Positions 9,134-17,626 of a DNA stretch of 64,000 nt are shown here, piece by piece. Source of the stretch: Paenibacillus sp. (GTDB taxonomy: Bacteria > Bacillota > Bacilli > Paenibacillales > YIM-B00363); assembly GCF_035645195.1 (NCBI RefSeq), contig NZ_DASQNA010000041.1, positions 186,001 to 250,000 of the forward strand, read 5' to 3'. The first letter of the stretch is position 1. Each line of letters begins with the position of its first letter. The position numbers and the translations under genes were made by a program. Under the pieces are notes generated by a model, which saw only the letters and a program-made list of their open reading frames with translations, did no database searches and was not told where the DNA came from.

Positions 9134-10786
9134 ATGGTACGTCGTTTGCTGTTCGTCACGATACCTTCGCAGATGGGTGGGAAATTACGAAGAAAAGGCA
9201 AATTTTATTGGAAAAGCTTCGCGCTGCTGCTCGCCCTCGCTTGTCTGCCGGGCGTCGCAATCGACGTCGTTCGGCATTGGGCGCTGGGGGACGGAACGTC
9301 TCATGCGCTGCGCGAACCGCTGCCGTTCGCCGCGGCGGCGCTTCCGGCGGCGGCCGCATGCGCGTGGTTCGCCTGCCGCGCGCTGTACTCGCCGATCGAG
9401 CGGCTGCTTCGGTCGTTCGGCGGGCCTTCGGCCGCATCGCCGACGCCTCCGTCACTGTCGGCGTCGCCTTCCGTGCCGAACGGCGACGAATTTCGCGTTA
9501 TCGAGAGCGAATGGCGCCGCCTGCTGGGGGAGCGGACGGAGCTCGAACGCCGGCTGCGCTTCCAGCTGCCGCAAGCGAAGGCCGGATTTTTGCTCCAGCT
9601 CGTGCAGGGCTTCGCCTCCCATTATTCGGAACGAGAGCTGAGGGAGCGAATGAAGCGGCTCGGCTGGCCCTCCGGCGGCGGATCGTTCGTCGTCTGCTTC
9701 GTGCGGCTCCACGGCTTCGGCGCGGAAGGGGCGCCGTTCGCCCCGGAGGAGGACGGACTCGCCGCCTTCGCCGCCGCCAATGTGGCGGAGGAGCTGGGGG
9801 CGATCCGGTTCGCGCAGGCCGATGCGGCGCTCCTGCCCGAGACGACGGTCGCCCTGCTGTTGACGTCGGGCGGCGCGGGTACGTCTCGGGAAGAGCTGCA
9901 GACGTTCGCCGGCGAACTGATCGATGCCGTCCGCCGGCTGCTTCGGCTGAAGGTGACGGTGTCGATCAGCGGAGCGTCCGGTACCGCGCGGGACATCCCG
10001 CGGCTTGCGGCGGAGGCGAAACGAGCGCTGCGGCACCGAAGCTTCGAGCGGGACTGCCAATGGATCGATGTCGAACAGCTGCGCGAAGATGCCTTCGTCC
10101 CCGTCGGGTACCCCGCTACGCTAGAAAGCGAGATCGCGCAGACGATCCGCTCCGGCCTGCCGCACGAAACGCTGCGGCTCGTCGAAGCGTTCCAACGCGC
10201 GATTGTGGAGCAGGGCGGGAGGGAGTCGGACGTGCAGCAGGCGATGCTGCAGCTGCTCGGCGCGTCAATGCAGGCGATGCTCCAGGCGGGCGTCTCCGTC
10301 CACCGGCTGTACCCCGGCGTCGATTGGTACGAGGAGCTCTCCAGGTGCAAGGATCCGGCAGAGCTGCTTCAGTGGTTCGAGCGGCGCGTCTTAGCGCCGT
10401 ACGCCGAAGCGCTCGAAGGAAGCGGAGACCGGCAAGCGGCGAAAACGATTGAGCAGGCGCTCACATACGTAGAAGCGCATTATACGGGAGAGGTCACGCT
10501 GGAGCTGTGCGCCGCTTGGGCCGGCACGACGCCGAACGCGCTCAGCCGCACATTCAAGAAGGTGACGGGGAAAAATTTCGTGGAGTATGTGACCGAGCTG
10601 CGCATGAACAAAGCGAAGGAGCTGCTCCGGGATACGCAGCTCAAAATGAACGAGGTGGCCGAGGCGGTCGGCTATAAACAAAGCTACTTTAATCGCATGT
10701 TTAAAAAGCAGGAAGGGTTGACGCCCGGCGAATACCGGGCCCGGAGTAGGACAAATCGGCGAAGCCGCGCGCCCGGGGACGGTTGA
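9134..10786 (+). CDS. Membrane-anchored AraC regulator without an extracellular sensor domain
   Basis: About 550 residues from ATG 9134. The frame stays open to a TTG at 9023, but that stretch contains the terminator hairpin. The 9134 start is preceded only by GGGTGGTG, and ATG 9173 is an alternative, so the N-terminus is uncertain. Two hydrophobic segments (FALLLALACLPGVAIDVV and AAAALPAAAACAWFACRAL) are joined by only ~20 residues; relatives of this architecture carry a ~250-residue Cache-like domain there. The C-terminal ~100 residues are a double HTH (LELCAAWAGTTPNALSRTF, MNEVAEAVGYKQSYFNRMF). Probably regulates the downstream PL11/esterase genes (inference). Confidence 0.85.
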   Translation: MVRRLLFVTIPSQMGGKLRRKGKFYWKSFALLLALACLPGVAIDVVRHWALGDGTSHALREPLPFAAAALPAAAACAWFACRALYSPIERLLRSFGGPSAASPTPPSLSASPSVPNGDEFRVIESEWRRLLGERTELERRLRFQLPQAKAGFLLQLVQGFASHYSERELRERMKRLGWPSGGGSFVVCFVRLHGFGAEGAPFAPEEDGLAAFAAANVAEELGAIRFAQADAALLPETTVALLLTSGGAGTSREELQTFAGELIDAVRRLLRLKVTVSISGASGTARDIPRLAAEAKRALRHRSFERDCQWIDVEQLREDAFVPVGYPATLESEIAQTIRSGLPHETLRLVEAFQRAIVEQGGRESDVQQAMLQLLGASMQAMLQAGVSVHRLYPGVDWYEELSRCKDPAELLQWFERRVLAPYAEALEGSGDRQAAKTIEQALTYVEAHYTGEVTLELCAAWAGTTPNALSRTFKKVTGKNFVEYVTELRMNKAKELLRDTQLKMNEVAEAVGYKQSYFNRMFKKQEGLTPGEYRARSRTNRRSRAPGDG

Positions 10787-10848
10787 ACGGCGGGGGCGCT
10801 TCGCACGCGCGCAGCGGAACGATGACATTTTTTCGCCGCGCGATCGTT

Positions 10849-10862
10849 TGAAAGCGCTTATT
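10849..10862 (+). promoter_or_regulatory. cre-like site upstream of the PL11 lyase gene
   Basis: TGAAAGCGCTTATT agrees with the CcpA consensus TGWAANCGNTNWCA except for the last two bases. It lies ~310 bp before the lyase start and ~150 bp upstream of the candidate promoter. If functional it would act at a distance or on another promoter. Confidence 0.4.
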
Positions 10863-10897
10863 TCCGAGAGTGCGGGCAGCGTCAGGCAAACGGGGCC

Positions 10898-10951
10898 AAA
10901 ACGTCCAAAATCGTCCAACCAAAATGTGCAAAACGGCAAAAACGGTGCAAA
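10898..10951 (+). promoter_or_regulatory. Short direct repeats, candidate AraC-type operator
   Basis: The segment contains CGTCCAA twice in close succession (~10902-10918) and GTGCAAA at 10926-10932 and 10945-10951 (19-bp spacing), in an A/C-rich stretch unlike its surroundings. It lies just upstream of the candidate PL11 promoter. Two half-sites about two helical turns apart suit an AraC dimer; no binding data. Confidence 0.35.
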
Positions 10952-10995
10952 CGCGGCGATCAACCCGCGGGAAACTTGCGGACAAAAAAGTACGC

Positions 10996-11024
10996 TTGTT
11001 CCCATTTCGCGACTCCATTATGTT
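10996..11024 (+). promoter_or_regulatory. Candidate promoter of the PL11/acetylesterase genes
   Basis: TTGTTC (10996-11001), 17-bp spacer, TATGTT (11019-11024). It lies immediately upstream of AAAGGAGGG and the small reading frame at 11040. Confidence 0.45.
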
Positions 11025-11039
11025 GGGGTCAAAGGAGGG

Positions 11040-11114
11040 ATGTTGATGGGAGCGTTCGCTGCATCCAAACCGCGGACCGTTCGACCGGCGCGCGCTGCGC
11101 GGCCGTCGGCATGA
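11040..11114 (+). CDS. Possible 24-codon leader ORF upstream of the PL11 gene
   Basis: ATG 11040 has a textbook ribosome binding site (AAAGGAGGG, 11030-11038) but a spacing of only ~1 bp; ATG 11046, in the same frame, has better spacing (7 bp). The peptide is short and basic (start MLMGAFAASKPRT, rich in Arg/Pro/Ala) with no recognised domain. It lies between the candidate promoter and the lyase gene, in the transcribed leader. It could be a regulatory leader peptide or a chance ORF in GC-rich DNA. Confidence 0.3.
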   Translation: MLMGAFAASKPRTVRPARAARPSA

Positions 11115-11161
11115 AACCAATCGGAACTCGACGCAGCTGATACAAATAAGGAGGCATGACT

Positions 11162-13480
11162 ATGAAATCCCCATTATGGAAGAAACGCATGAAGCTTGCC
11201 GCGGCCGCGACGCTCGGCGCTTCGCAACTGCTTGCATTCGGCGGCGCGCAAGCGACGGAAGCGCTGCCGCTCGACGCGCTCGTCGGGATCGACGCCGCCC
11301 AGGAGTCGGGAAGCGCCGCGGCGGCGCCGCACGGCATGACGAGACAGATGGAGTTTCTCGATCGCGGGCTCGTGGCGATTCGCACGGAAACCGGCGTGTT
11401 CCTCAGCTGGCGCCTGCTCGGCTACGAGCGCCAAGATACGGCGTTCCACGTTTACCGGGACGGCGTCCGCCTAACGGCCGAGCCGATCGCGGACTCGACG
11501 AACTACCTCGATCCGACGGGCACGCCGGCTTCGACGTACGACGTGCGCGCCGTCATCGACGGCGCGGAGCAGCGCCCGTCCGCGGCGGCGACGGTCATGG
11601 CGTCGAATTTGCTCCGCCTGCCGCTGAACAAGCCGGCGGATCGACCGGATCCCGACAACAACGGGAATACGGTCACATACCGCGCCAACGACGCGAGCGT
11701 CGGCGATCTCGACGGCGACGGGCAGTACGAAATCGTGCTGAAATGGGATCCGTCGGACTCGCGCGACAATTTGCCCGACGGCAAAACCGGGGAAGCGTTC
11801 ATTGACGCTTACAAGCTGGACGGGACGTTCCTGTGGCGCATCTCCTTAGGCAAAAACATTCGCTCCGGCCCGCATTACACCCAGTTTATGGTGTACGACC
11901 TGGACGGCGACGGGAAGTCGGAGGTGGCGTTCAAGACGGCCGACGGCACGGTCGACGGCGTCGGCAACGTCATCGGCGATCCGAACGTCGACTATCGGAC
12001 CGACGGCGGCGTCATTTTGGAAGGACCCGAGTACTTGACGGTGTTCGAAGGCGCCACCGGCCGCGCGCTCGCAACGGTGCCGTTCGAGCCCGCCCGCGGC
12101 AACGTGTGCGATTGGGGCGACTGCTACGGCAACCGCGTCGACCGCTTCCTCGCCGGCATCGCGTATTTGAACGGCGAGACGCCGAGCCTTATCATGGCGC
12201 GCGGCTACTACGCGAAGTCGGTCATCGTCGCTTACGATTTTAAAGACGGTCAAATCGTAAAGCGTTGGGCGTTCGACAGCACGCAGCCCGGCAACGAAGG
12301 GTACGGCGGCCAGGGGAACCATCAACTGAGCGTCGGCGACGTGGACGGCGACGGCAAGGACGAGATTGTATACGGCGCGATGGCGATCGACGACGACGGC
12401 ACGGGGCTGTACACGACGGGTCTCGGCCACGGCGACGCCATGCATCTCGGCGATCTCGACCCGCAGCGTCCGGGTCTGGAAGTATTCAGCGTGCATGAAA
12501 GCCGGAACTCGCCGTACGGCGCATCGTACCGCGATCCGAAGACGGGCGAGGTGCTGTGGGGCGTGTACACCGGCAGAGACACCGGCCGCGGCATGTCCGC
12601 GGACATCGACCCGCGGTATCCGGGCGAAGAAGTGTGGGCTGCTGCCGGCGTCGGCTTGTGGAGCAGCCAAGGCGAGAAAATCGGCACGTCCGTGCCGTCG
12701 TCGATCAACTTCGGCATTTGGTGGGACGGCGACGTGCAGCGCGAGCTGCTCGATCACGTATGGCTCGGGAACGAGCTCGGCACCGGCATTCCGAAGATCG
12801 ACAAATGGGATTACGCAACAGGCACGACGCAAAACGTCGTCACGTTCGAGGGCACGTATTCGAACAACCATACGAAAGGAACGCCGACGCTGCAGGCGGA
12901 CTTGTTCGGCGATTGGCGCGAGGAAGTCGTCGTGCGGGCGCAGGACAGCAGCGCGCTCCACATCTACACGACGACCGCTTTGACGGGCACGAAAATTTAT
13001 ACGCTCATGCACGACCCGATGTACCGTCTCGGCATCGCTTGGCAGAACGTATCGTACAACCAGCCGCCGCACCCGAGCTTCTTCCTCGGCTACGGCATGT
13101 CGACGCCGCCGGCGCCGGCGATTCGCGTCGTCTCGCCGGTCGCCGTCGACGTCGATCCGGATGCGCTGAACTTGAACGCATCGAGCGGGGACAACGCGGT
13201 GACGGTGTACATGGAGCCGAGAGGCGACGTCTCCTTGCCGAATCCGGCGACGGTCACGATGATCGCGAACGGGCGGACGATCGCGGCGCAGGCCGAACCG
13301 ACCGCTGTAGGCGACTATGATGGCGACGGCAAGCAGGATCTCATGGTGAAATTCGACGCCGCGCAGGTGCGCGAGGCGTTCGCGGGCACGAGCGGTGAGC
13401 AGCCCGTGCATATCCAAGGAACGATGCAGGACGGCAGCGGCTTCGCCGGCAGCGATACGATCAAAATCGTAACCCAATAA
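11162..13480 (+). CDS. Secreted rhamnogalacturonan lyase, PL11 (YesW-like)
   Basis: 772 residues from ATG 11162 (AAGGAGG 7 bp upstream; the in-frame ATG 11156 is too close). A signal peptide spans ~1-32. An FN3-like N-terminal segment (VFLSWRLLGYE) precedes the PL11 propeller with Ca-binding loops DLDGDGQYEIVLKWDPSDS, DLDGDGKSEVAFKTADGT and DVDGDGKDEIVYGAM, all typical of YesW/YesX. PL11 enzymes (~610 aa) cleave the GalA-Rha backbone of rhamnogalacturonan I by beta-elimination. The extra ~120 C-terminal residues, with a DYDGDGKQDLMVKF motif, look like an accessory domain common on Paenibacillus secreted enzymes. It initiates extracellular breakdown before import through 831-4352. Confidence 0.93.
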   Translation: MKSPLWKKRMKLAAAATLGASQLLAFGGAQATEALPLDALVGIDAAQESGSAAAAPHGMTRQMEFLDRGLVAIRTETGVFLSWRLLGYERQDTAFHVYRDGVRLTAEPIADSTNYLDPTGTPASTYDVRAVIDGAEQRPSAAATVMASNLLRLPLNKPADRPDPDNNGNTVTYRANDASVGDLDGDGQYEIVLKWDPSDSRDNLPDGKTGEAFIDAYKLDGTFLWRISLGKNIRSGPHYTQFMVYDLDGDGKSEVAFKTADGTVDGVGNVIGDPNVDYRTDGGVILEGPEYLTVFEGATGRALATVPFEPARGNVCDWGDCYGNRVDRFLAGIAYLNGETPSLIMARGYYAKSVIVAYDFKDGQIVKRWAFDSTQPGNEGYGGQGNHQLSVGDVDGDGKDEIVYGAMAIDDDGTGLYTTGLGHGDAMHLGDLDPQRPGLEVFSVHESRNSPYGASYRDPKTGEVLWGVYTGRDTGRGMSADIDPRYPGEEVWAAAGVGLWSSQGEKIGTSVPSSINFGIWWDGDVQRELLDHVWLGNELGTGIPKIDKWDYATGTTQNVVTFEGTYSNNHTKGTPTLQADLFGDWREEVVVRAQDSSALHIYTTTALTGTKIYTLMHDPMYRLGIAWQNVSYNQPPHPSFFLGYGMSTPPAPAIRVVSPVAVDVDPDALNLNASSGDNAVTVYMEPRGDVSLPNPATVTMIANGRTIAAQAEPTAVGDYDGDGKQDLMVKFDAAQVREAFAGTSGEQPVHIQGTMQDGSGFAGSDTIKIVTQ

Positions 13481-13488
13481 TATCGATC

Positions 13489-13518
13489 AGCAAGGACCTT
13501 CCGCGGAAGGTCCTTGCT
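13489..13518 (+). terminator. Perfect 30-nt palindrome between PL11 and esterase genes
   Basis: The arms AGCAAGGACCTTCCG and CGGAAGGTCCTTGCT are perfectly complementary. There is no T-run after it, so it may be a weak terminator, an mRNA-stabilising hairpin or a protein-binding palindrome. It lies 22 bp before the esterase start, whose AAGGAGGA is outside the stem. Confidence 0.45.
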
Positions 13519-13540
13519 TGAACTCGAAGGAGGAATCGTA

Positions 13541-14743
13541 ATGGGGAATAAAGGATGGAAAGTCGGAGTCGCGGCGGCGCTGCTGCTCTCGACGCTGCTC
13601 GGCGGCGCGTCGGCAAGCGTCGGCGCCGGCGCGAAGGAACGGCTCGAGCGCGTCAAGACGCCGAACGTGTACCAATTCGATTTCGGCGCCGGACCGGTCG
13701 AGCCGGGGCATGTCGGCGTCCGCGCGGCGGATGCGTACGACCCGGCGAAAGGGTACGGCTTCGCGACGCCGGAGCACATGCGCGACGTGCCCGCCGCCGG
13801 CGTCGGCGCCGCCAGCGATGCGGTGCAGTTCCTGCAGTACGATCGGAAGGGGCCGAACACCTTCAACGTCGATGTGCCGAACGGTCTCTACCAAGTGACC
13901 GTCACGCTCGGCAACACGTTCCGGGCCAGCGTCGCGGCCGAAGGCGTGTACCAAATCATCAATATGACGGGGAACAACGCGGTCGATTCGTTCCAAATTC
14001 CGATTACGGACGGCCAGTTGAACCTCCTGGTGACGGAGGGGAGAGCAGGCACGCCGTTCACGCTGAGCGCGCTGAAACTTCGCCGTTTATCGGAAGATCC
14101 GGTGACGAATCGGACGATTTACATCGGCGGCGATTCGACGGTCGCCAATTATTATCCGCTCGAGACGAGCATGCAGGCCGGTTGGGGGCAAATGCTGGGC
14201 GAATTCGTCGGGAAGGGGCATTTCCAAATCCGCAACATGGCCTCCGGCGGACAAATCGCGAGAGGGTTCCGGAACGACGGCCAGCTGGAAGCGATTTTGA
14301 AATACATTAAGCCGGGCGACTATTTCATCCTCCAGCTCGGCATTAACGACACGAATCCGAAAAACAGCACGACGGAAGCGGAATTCAAAGAAATTATGCG
14401 CGACATGGTGCGGCAGGTGAAAGCGACCGGCGCAACGGTCGTCCTCTCCACGCCGCAGGGGCGCGCTACGGATTTCAACTCGGCAGGCGTGCACAGCTCG
14501 GTCAACCGATGGTACCGCCACGCGACCGTCGCGCTCGCGCAGGAGGAGCAAGTGCCGCTCGTCGATTTGAACGTATTGAGCTCGGCGTATTTCACGTCGA
14601 TCGGTCCGGAAGCGACCAGGCTGCTCTACATGCCGGGAGACAGTCTGCACCCGAACCGGGCCGGCGCGAGGGAGCTCGCCCGCCTCGTGGCGGAGGACTT
14701 AAAGCGGCAAGGGTTGGACGGTTTCGTCCACGGACAAAAGTAG
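13541..14743 (+). CDS. Secreted rhamnogalacturonan acetylesterase (SGNH hydrolase, YesY/RhgT-like)
   Basis: 400 residues from ATG 13541 (AAGGAGGA 7 bp upstream). Signal peptide ~1-28, then a beta-sandwich carbohydrate-binding-like domain (~40-180, YQFDFGAGPVEPG), then an SGNH esterase. Visible blocks are GGDSTV (Ser ~197), the Gly block (MASGGQ), the Asn block (LGINDTNP) and the C-terminal DSLHPN (Asp 367, His 370). These are the catalytic signatures of rhamnogalacturonan acetylesterases, which remove acetyl groups from galacturonic acid so that lyases such as the preceding PL11 can act. The two genes are adjacent and probably co-transcribed. Confidence 0.92.
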   Translation: MGNKGWKVGVAAALLLSTLLGGASASVGAGAKERLERVKTPNVYQFDFGAGPVEPGHVGVRAADAYDPAKGYGFATPEHMRDVPAAGVGAASDAVQFLQYDRKGPNTFNVDVPNGLYQVTVTLGNTFRASVAAEGVYQIINMTGNNAVDSFQIPITDGQLNLLVTEGRAGTPFTLSALKLRRLSEDPVTNRTIYIGGDSTVANYYPLETSMQAGWGQMLGEFVGKGHFQIRNMASGGQIARGFRNDGQLEAILKYIKPGDYFILQLGINDTNPKNSTTEAEFKEIMRDMVRQVKATGATVVLSTPQGRATDFNSAGVHSSVNRWYRHATVALAQEEQVPLVDLNVLSSAYFTSIGPEATRLLYMPGDSLHPNRAGARELARLVAEDLKRQGLDGFVHGQK

Positions 14744-14757
14744 CGCAACGACAATGT

Positions 14758-14789
14758 AAAGGTCGTCACCGCGGTGGCGGCCTTTTCTG
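14758..14789 (+). terminator. Terminator after the acetylesterase gene
   Basis: AAGGTCGTCACC pairs with GGTGGCGGCCTT (two G-U wobbles) and is followed by TTTTCTGTTG. It lies between the convergent esterase and MFS genes. Confidence 0.6.
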
Positions 14790-14816
14790 TTGTCTCAGCG
14801 TTGAAGCTGCCGAACA

Positions 14817-16163
14817 TTACGACGTTTGGATGGCTTTGTCCGCGGACATGCGGCGATACAGCATGGAGCAGCCGATCGAAAAGAACACGATCACCGCCAG
14901 CCCCCAATAAATGTTTGCATAGGCGGCGCTTGGCGGCAATCCTTCCTGCCACTCCAGCGCGCTGGCCGTAGCCGCAACGCCGAAGGCGCCGCTGAAAAAT
15001 TGCAGCAGCTGAAACAGCCCCATCCCGGACCCGATTTGCGACGGCGGCAAAATGCGGGACATTTCGTTAGAGATGCTGCTGCTCAGAAAGGTAAAGCCCA
15101 CGCTCAGGATCATATAGATCAGCATAATTGAGATCGGCGAAACGTCCCCTAGCCATGCGAAGAGTACGACGGACGCCAGGATCACCAAAGGCCCGTATCG
15201 GATGATGGAATCGTTCCCGTTCTTATCGATGATCGTCCCCGCCTTGCGCGAAACGAGCATCGCCAGCAGCGATCCGGGGAAGATGATCAGTCCCGCTGCG
15301 CCGGCGCTTAATCCGTACGTGCCGACAAGGATTTGCGGCATTAAGAACAGCGTAGCGAAGCTGCACAAATAGGCGGCGATCCCTACGGCTCCGAGCGTCA
15401 AGAAAGACCGATTGCGGAACAACGCCGGTTGAACGAAAGGGTCCGAAACGCTGCGAATACGCACAATAAAGAGAATCAAAGCGGCAAGCCCCGCCGCTAA
15501 AGCGATCCACAATCCGCTTGTCAGGAATAACAGCAACCCTGTCGTCCCGATGCCGGCAAACAGTGCGCCCATTGCATCGAACGAGCCTCTAGACGGCTGC
15601 TCCCTTGGGACGAGAATCGCGAAGGACGGCAGAAGCAGTAACGTGAGCGCGGTCACGGCGAACAAATACGGCCAGCCGAGATATTGAACGACCGCCCCGC
15701 CGACGATCGGTCCGAGGCCTAGACCGAGCGAAGCGGCAGACATGATCGTCGCCATCGCTTTCCCCCGCCGCTCCAGCGGTACGTACCTTGAAAACAGGAC
15801 TAAGGATAAAGCGGGGATCGCCCCGGCTCCCGAAGCTTGAAGGATGCGCACGATTAGCAATGGAATGAACTCGTTGGTGAAAAAGCCCGCGATGGAGGAA
15901 ACGCCGATCGTTGCAAGTCCGATGAGAAACAGCCTGCGGATCGGAACGAAGTCGGATAATCGGCTGTATGTAATGGACGATATGGCGAACACGATGGAAT
16001 AAGCGGTTACGATCCATGAAACGGACGATGCCGACAGGGAGAAGTCCCGAGAAACGTCTGGAAGCGCTAAATTAAACATCATCGTATTCATAATGACCAG
16101 TACGATCGCAATCCCGAGCAGAGCGGTGACGAGCCCTTCTCGTATAGATTTATCGGAAGCCAT
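14817..16163 (-). CDS. MFS multidrug-type exporter, 14-TM (DHA2-like)
   Basis: 448 residues with about 14 hydrophobic segments, which places it in the drug:H+ antiporter-2 group rather than the 12-TM group. The motif RLSDFVPIRRLFLIG after TM2 corresponds to MFS motif A, and GLGLGPIVGGAVV in TM5 to antiporter motif C, typical of exporters such as TetL/Bmr3 relatives. Substrate unknown. It is transcribed opposite to its neighbours and has its own upstream region with an inverted repeat at 16197-16212. Its codon use is less GC-rich than that of the flanking operons, so it could be a later insertion (weak). Confidence 0.88.
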   Translation of the reverse strand: MASDKSIREGLVTALLGIAIVLVIMNTMMFNLALPDVSRDFSLSASSVSWIVTAYSIVFAISSITYSRLSDFVPIRRLFLIGLATIGVSSIAGFFTNEFIPLLIVRILQASGAGAIPALSLVLFSRYVPLERRGKAMATIMSAASLGLGLGPIVGGAVVQYLGWPYLFAVTALTLLLLPSFAILVPREQPSRGSFDAMGALFAGIGTTGLLLFLTSGLWIALAAGLAALILFIVRIRSVSDPFVQPALFRNRSFLTLGAVGIAAYLCSFATLFLMPQILVGTYGLSAGAAGLIIFPGSLLAMLVSRKAGTIIDKNGNDSIIRYGPLVILASVVLFAWLGDVSPISIMLIYMILSVGFTFLSSSISNEMSRILPPSQIGSGMGLFQLLQFFSGAFGVAATASALEWQEGLPPSAAYANIYWGLAVIVFFSIGCSMLYRRMSADKAIQTS

Positions 16164-16196
16164 AACCAGATCCCTCGCTTATTTAAAATTCCAAAA

Positions 16197-16212
16197 TTCG
16201 ATTACATTCGAA
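16197..16212 (-). promoter_or_regulatory. Inverted repeat in the MFS upstream region
   Basis: TTCGA-N6-TCGAA lies ~35 bp before the MFS start in an AT-rich stretch that probably holds its promoter. It could be an operator for an unlinked repressor; no regulator gene is adjacent. Confidence 0.3.
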
Positions 16213-16277
16213 CAATAAAAGATAGCACGCCGTATGGTAAGATGCAATCAGGAACTGTTACTAAATCTAACCTAGAG

Positions 16278-16310
16278 AGCAAGCCGGGCATCGTCCGGCT
16301 TGCTTTTTTT
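16278..16310 (+). terminator. Strong terminator with no obvious upstream + strand gene
   Basis: A perfect 10-bp stem (AGCAAGCCGG with CCGGCTTGCT), a 7-nt loop and seven Ts. Only the antisense MFS gene lies upstream on this strand, so it either insulates the thiolase promoter or ends an unrecognised small RNA. Confidence 0.8.
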
Positions 16311-16346
16311 CATGCCGATCTCGCCGAAAGCGGCACGCCGATCGAG

Positions 16347-16380
16347 TTGTAACTGGTTTGTAACTGCCCTTCCGTACAGT
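16347..16380 (+). promoter_or_regulatory. SARP-type direct-repeat operator and promoter of the thiolase operon
   Basis: TTGTAACTG occurs at 16347-16355 and again at 16358-16366, an exact 9-bp repeat with 11-bp period. Eight bases later comes TACAGT (16375-16380), a -10 candidate, and no good -35 is present. Direct repeats with 11-bp period placed 8 bp before the -10 are the known operator geometry of SARP (OmpR-like wHTH plus BTAD) activators. The same arrangement recurs at 22400-22432, and a SARP-type regulator is encoded between them at 19176-22415. Confidence 0.7.
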
Positions 16381-16420
16381 GAACGTAATACATTTTCGAC
16401 GCGAAAAGGGGTTCATTGCG

Positions 16421-17602
16421 ATGAGAGAAGTCGTCATCGTCGGCGCCGCGAGAACGCCGATCGGATCGTTCATGGGATCGTTATCGTCCGTCCCGGCCGT
16501 CGAGCTGGGCGGCATCGCAATTCAAGAAGCGCTGAAGCGCGCGGGCGTTCGGGCCGAGCAGGTCGACGAGGTCGTCATGGGCAACGTGCTGCAGGCGGGG
16601 CTCGGCATGGGACCGGCACGCCAGGCGCTGTTTCGCGCGGGGCTGCCGCCGGAGGTGCCGGCGTACACGGTCAATAAAATTTGCGGCTCGGGACTGAAGG
16701 CGATGCTGAACGCCGCACAGGCGATCCGCGCCGGCGATGCGGACGTCGTCGTCGCCGGCGGCATGGAGAATATGTCGCAGGCGCCGTATTTGCTGCCGGG
16801 CGCGCGCGCCGGCTATCGATTGGGGAACGGCGCGGTCGTCGACTCTATGACGCTCGACGGGCTGCACTGCTCGATCGAGAACGTCGGCATGGGCATTACC
16901 GCGGAGACGGTGGCGGAGCGGAACGGCATTACGCGCGAGGAGCAGGACCTCTACGCGCTGGAGAGCCAGCTGCGCGCGGAGCGGGCGATGGCGGCGGGCG
17001 CCTTCCGCGAAGAGATCGTCCCCGTCGAAATCCGGGATAAGAAGGGCGCCGTCCAGCTCGTCGACGCCGACGAGCATCCGCGGCCCGGCATGACGCTGGA
17101 GAAGCTCGCGAAGCTGAAGCCCGCGTTCCGGCCCGGCGGCACCGTCACCGCGGGCAATGCGTCGGGCATTAACGACGGCGCCGCGGCGGTCGTGCTGTGC
17201 GCGCGCGAGACGGCCGAACGGCACGGCTGGACGCCGCTCGCGAAGCTGCGCGCGTACGCGTACGTCGGCGTCGAGCCCGCCGTCATGGGGCTCGGGCCCG
17301 TGCCGGCCGTGCGCCGCGCGCTCGAGCGCGCCGGTCTCGCCGCCGACGACGTCGAGCTCGCCGAGCTGAACGAAGCGTTCGCGGCGCAGTCGCTGGCGGT
17401 CGTACGTACCCTCGGCCTCGACGGTGCACTCGTGAACGTGAACGGCGGCGCGATCGCGCTCGGCCATCCGATCGGCGCGAGCGGCGCCCGCATTGTCGTA
17501 ACGCTTCTGCACGAGATGCGCCGCAGAGGCGCCGCGAACGGCGTCGCCGCGCTGTGCGTCGGCGGCGGACACGGGGTGGCGGCCGTATTCGAAAGGATGT
17601 AA
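16421..17602 (+). CDS. Acetyl-CoA acetyltransferase (thiolase)
   Basis: 393 residues, the normal thiolase length. ATG 16421 was chosen because AAAAGGGG lies ~9 bp upstream and because the longer reading begins inside the promoter. Catalytic residues are present: nucleophile Cys88 ([11 protein letters not shown]), His349 ([17 protein letters not shown]) and Cys379 (CVGGGHGVA). It reversibly splits acetoacetyl-CoA into two acetyl-CoA. With the CoA-transferase and 3-hydroxybutyrate dehydrogenase of the same region it completes a ketone-body degradation route. First gene of an operon with the acyl-CoA ligase. Confidence 0.95.
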   Translation: MREVVIVGAARTPIGSFMGSLSSVPAVELGGIAIQEALKRAGVRAEQVDEVVMGNVLQAGLGMGPARQALFRAGLPPEVPAYTVNKICGSGLKAMLNAAQAIRAGDADVVVAGGMENMSQAPYLLPGARAGYRLGNGAVVDSMTLDGLHCSIENVGMGITAETVAERNGITREEQDLYALESQLRAERAMAAGAFREEIVPVEIRDKKGAVQLVDADEHPRPGMTLEKLAKLKPAFRPGGTVTAGNASGINDGAAAVVLCARETAERHGWTPLAKLRAYAYVGVEPAVMGLGPVPAVRRALERAGLAADDVELAELNEAFAAQSLAVVRTLGLDGALVNVNGGAIALGHPIGASGARIVVTLLHEMRRRGAANGVAALCVGGGHGVAAVFERM

Positions 17603-17626
17603 CGACACCGGAGAGGAGCATGGCGC

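Noticed and set aside
9105-9641. Alternative start MKITRN for the AraC gene at 9105
   Set aside because: Although GGAGG precedes it closely, it is in another frame that does not join the AraC reading frame without a frameshift.
10848-11039. 88-codon frame starting at TTG 10848
   Set aside because: The start lies in the cre-like site, there is no ribosome binding site, and the composition is low-complexity. Only its last 24 codons have proper start signals.
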